This document shows positions 6,403-7,194 of a stretch of 7,194 nt of DNA, in pieces. The notes under the pieces are model-generated. The model did no database searches, had not been told where the DNA came from, and worked only from the letters and a program-made list of their open reading frames with translations. Origin of the DNA: Halomonas halophila. GTDB lineage: Bacteria > Pseudomonadota > Gammaproteobacteria > Pseudomonadales > Halomonadaceae. The stretch lies in assembly GCA_002433675.1 (NCBI GenBank), contig DJIP01000081.1, forward strand, positions 1 through 7,194. Reading direction: 5' to 3'. A program made the translations under genes and the position numbers. Positions within the stretch are counted from its first letter, which is position 1. Every line of letters starts with the position of its first letter.

Positions 6403-6528
6403 AGAGATATCCCTGGGCGCAACAACGATTGGCTATTGCCATGCGCCCGAGGCGTTGAGGGTAGCGACTCGACAAGGTCCCGTGTCCTCCCAGGACATTG
6501 CGCGGGGCATTCTCGAGTCGGCGTGCCA

Positions 6529-6537
6529 ATTATGCCA
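6529..6537 (-). promoter_or_regulatory. Candidate extended -10 promoter for nqrM
   Basis: On the - strand this reads TGGCATAAT: a TGN extension followed by CATAAT, five of six to the -10 consensus. No convincing -35 is seen at 16-18 bases, which an extended -10 can tolerate. Transcription would begin near 6522 and give a leader of about 240 bases containing both direct repeats. It lies just downstream of the nqrF terminator, as an independent nqrM promoter should. Confidence 0.3.
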
Positions 6538-6569
6538 GAACTCCTCTCGTGGCAAAATCACAAGGCGCT

Positions 6570-6601
6570 AAAACCAACGAGCCCCGCACGGGGCGGGGCT
6601 C
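6570..6601 (-). terminator. Rho-independent terminator of the nqr operon
   Basis: A nine-base-pair GC stem (GAGCCCCGC at 6579-6587 with GCGGGGCTC at 6593-6601) closes a 5-base loop. On the - strand the stem is followed by GTTGGTTTT (complement of 6570-6578). It begins 35 bases after the nqrF stop, the last gene of a usual nqrA-F operon. The T-run is interrupted but adequate. Confidence 0.75.
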
Positions 6602-6606
6602 GCAAG

Positions 6607-6620
6607 GTGCCCTTGGGCAC
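6607..6620 (-). other. Second short hairpin just after nqrF
   Basis: GTGCCC (6607-6612) and GGGCAC (6615-6620) are inverted repeats around TT, 16 bases after the nqrF stop and immediately before the main terminator stem. The core resembles the stem of the terminator at 4477-4492 (GGTGCCC, two bases, GGGCAC). It has no T-run of its own, so it may be a tandem element that strengthens the 3' end. Confidence 0.45.
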
Positions 6621-6636
6621 ACGGACAGGCGCGTGA

Positions 6637-7194
6637 TCAGCCGCCGAAGTCATCCAGCATGATGTTCTCGGGCTCGACGCCGAGATCCAGCAGCATCTTG
6701 ATGACAGAGGCGTTCATCATGGGCGGCCCGCACATGTAGTACTCGCAGTCCTCGGGGGCCGGATGGTCCTTGAGGTACATGTCGTAGAGCACGTTGTGGA
6801 TGAACCCGGTCGGCCCTTCCCAGTTGTCTTCCGGCTGGGGATCGGACAGCGCCAGGTGCCAGTCGAAGTTCTCGTGCTCTTCGGCCAGCTTGTCGTACTC
6901 TTCGTTGTAGAAGGTCTCGCGCCAGGAGCGTGCGCCATACCAGAAGGTCATCTTGCGCTCGCTGTTCAGACGCTTCAGCTGGTCGAAGATGTGGCTGCGC
7001 ATCGGCGCCATGCCGGCACCACCGCCGATGAAGACCATCTCGGCGTCGGTATCCTTGGCGAAGAACTCGCCAAAGGGCCCCATCACCGTGACCTTGTCAC
7101 CCGGCTTCAGGCTGAAGACGTAGGTGGACATCAGGCCAGGCGGGTGGCTGGAGTTGGGCGGAGGCGTCGCGATCCGGATGTTGAACTTGAGAAT
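6637..7194 (-). CDS. nqrF: Na+-NQR subunit F (NADH/FAD subunit), C-terminal part
   Basis: The frame is open from the window's right edge to the TGA complementary to 6637-6639, giving the last 185 residues of a protein usually about 407 long. NqrF takes hydride from NADH onto FAD and passes electrons through its 2Fe-2S cluster into the Na+-pumping complex. Visible here: RIATPPP then [11 protein letters not shown] (7-27), ending the FAD domain; [14 protein letters not shown] (32-45); the NADH-binding loop [12 protein letters not shown] (57-68); FWYGARS (84-90); [10 protein letters not shown] (152-161), with the conserved nicotinamide-contacting Cys-Gly-Pro; and the typical terminal LDDFGG. The N-terminal helix, ferredoxin domain and FAD motif RxYS lie outside the window. 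A methionine at 7129-7131 is internal, not the start. It is followed by a terminator, consistent with the end of nqrABCDEF. Confidence 0.97.
   Translation of the reverse strand: MLKFNIRIATPPPNSSHPPGLMSTYVFSLKPGDKVTVMGPFGEFFAKDTDAEMVFIGGGAGMAPMRSHIFDQLKRLNSERKMTFWYGARSWRETFYNEEYDKLAEEHENFDWHLALSDPQPEDNWEGPTGFIHNVLYDMYLKDHPAPEDCEYYMCGPPMMNASVIKMLLDLGVEPENIMLDDFGG

Noticed and set aside
6282..6425. N-terminal extension of NqrM by 48 residues
   Set aside because: The good GAGGAG site and the family-typical N-terminus place the start at 6281; the extension translates the repeat region and has no membrane or family features.
6512..6534. Sigma-54-like promoter on the - strand (TGGCAC)
   Set aside because: The TGGCAC half is present, but no TTGC element follows at the required spacing.
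6274..6636. Possible + strand gene of 120 codons in the nqrF-nqrM gap
   Set aside because: It runs through the repeats and the terminator stem, has no credible ribosome-binding site, and its product resembles nothing known.

Overview
The window is chromosomal DNA of high G+C content, with no mobile element, CRISPR array or RNA gene that I can see. The gene set points to a gammaproteobacterium, most likely a halomonad (Halomonas or Chromohalobacter type): lptE-holA, a PA2779/PA2778-type operon, soluble transhydrogenase, and an Na+-translocating NADH:quinone oxidoreductase (Na+-NQR) with its maturation factor NqrM. The lineage is inferred from gene content and remembered protein similarity, not from a search.

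Left part (1-2436, + strand). The window opens in the last codons of lptE (LPS assembly lipoprotein), followed after 7 bases by holA (DNA polymerase III delta subunit). A strong hairpin lies in the gap after holA. Next is a membrane-anchored diguanylate cyclase with two transmembrane segments, an unassigned periplasmic domain, an intact GGDEF site and an RxxD inhibitory site.

Centre (about 2500-4500, + strand). A recognisable promoter precedes a tight three-gene operon. It encodes a small exported membrane protein (PA2779 family), an outer-membrane-type lipoprotein with a C39-like cysteine peptidase domain plus TPRs (PA2778 family), and a DUF488/YeaO-like protein. The second and third genes overlap by ATGA. 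The operon ends in a bidirectional rho-independent terminator shared with the convergent sthA. This operon is the least understood part of the window: the first two genes look like a functional pair in the cell envelope, but their role is unknown to me.

Right part (4518-7194, - strand). Read in the direction of transcription: the C-terminal 185 residues of nqrF (NADH/FAD subunit of Na+-NQR), a terminator, a 355-base gap, nqrM, a hairpin, and sthA. The gap carries three exact copies of an 8-mer at 14-base spacing, plus a second short direct repeat. The arrangement groups NADH oxidation coupled to sodium export (NQR), maturation of that complex (NqrM) and NADPH/NADH exchange (SthA). I found no clearly new biological system. 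The best candidates for a second look are the PA2779/PA2778/DUF488 operon and the repeat-bearing nqrM leader.
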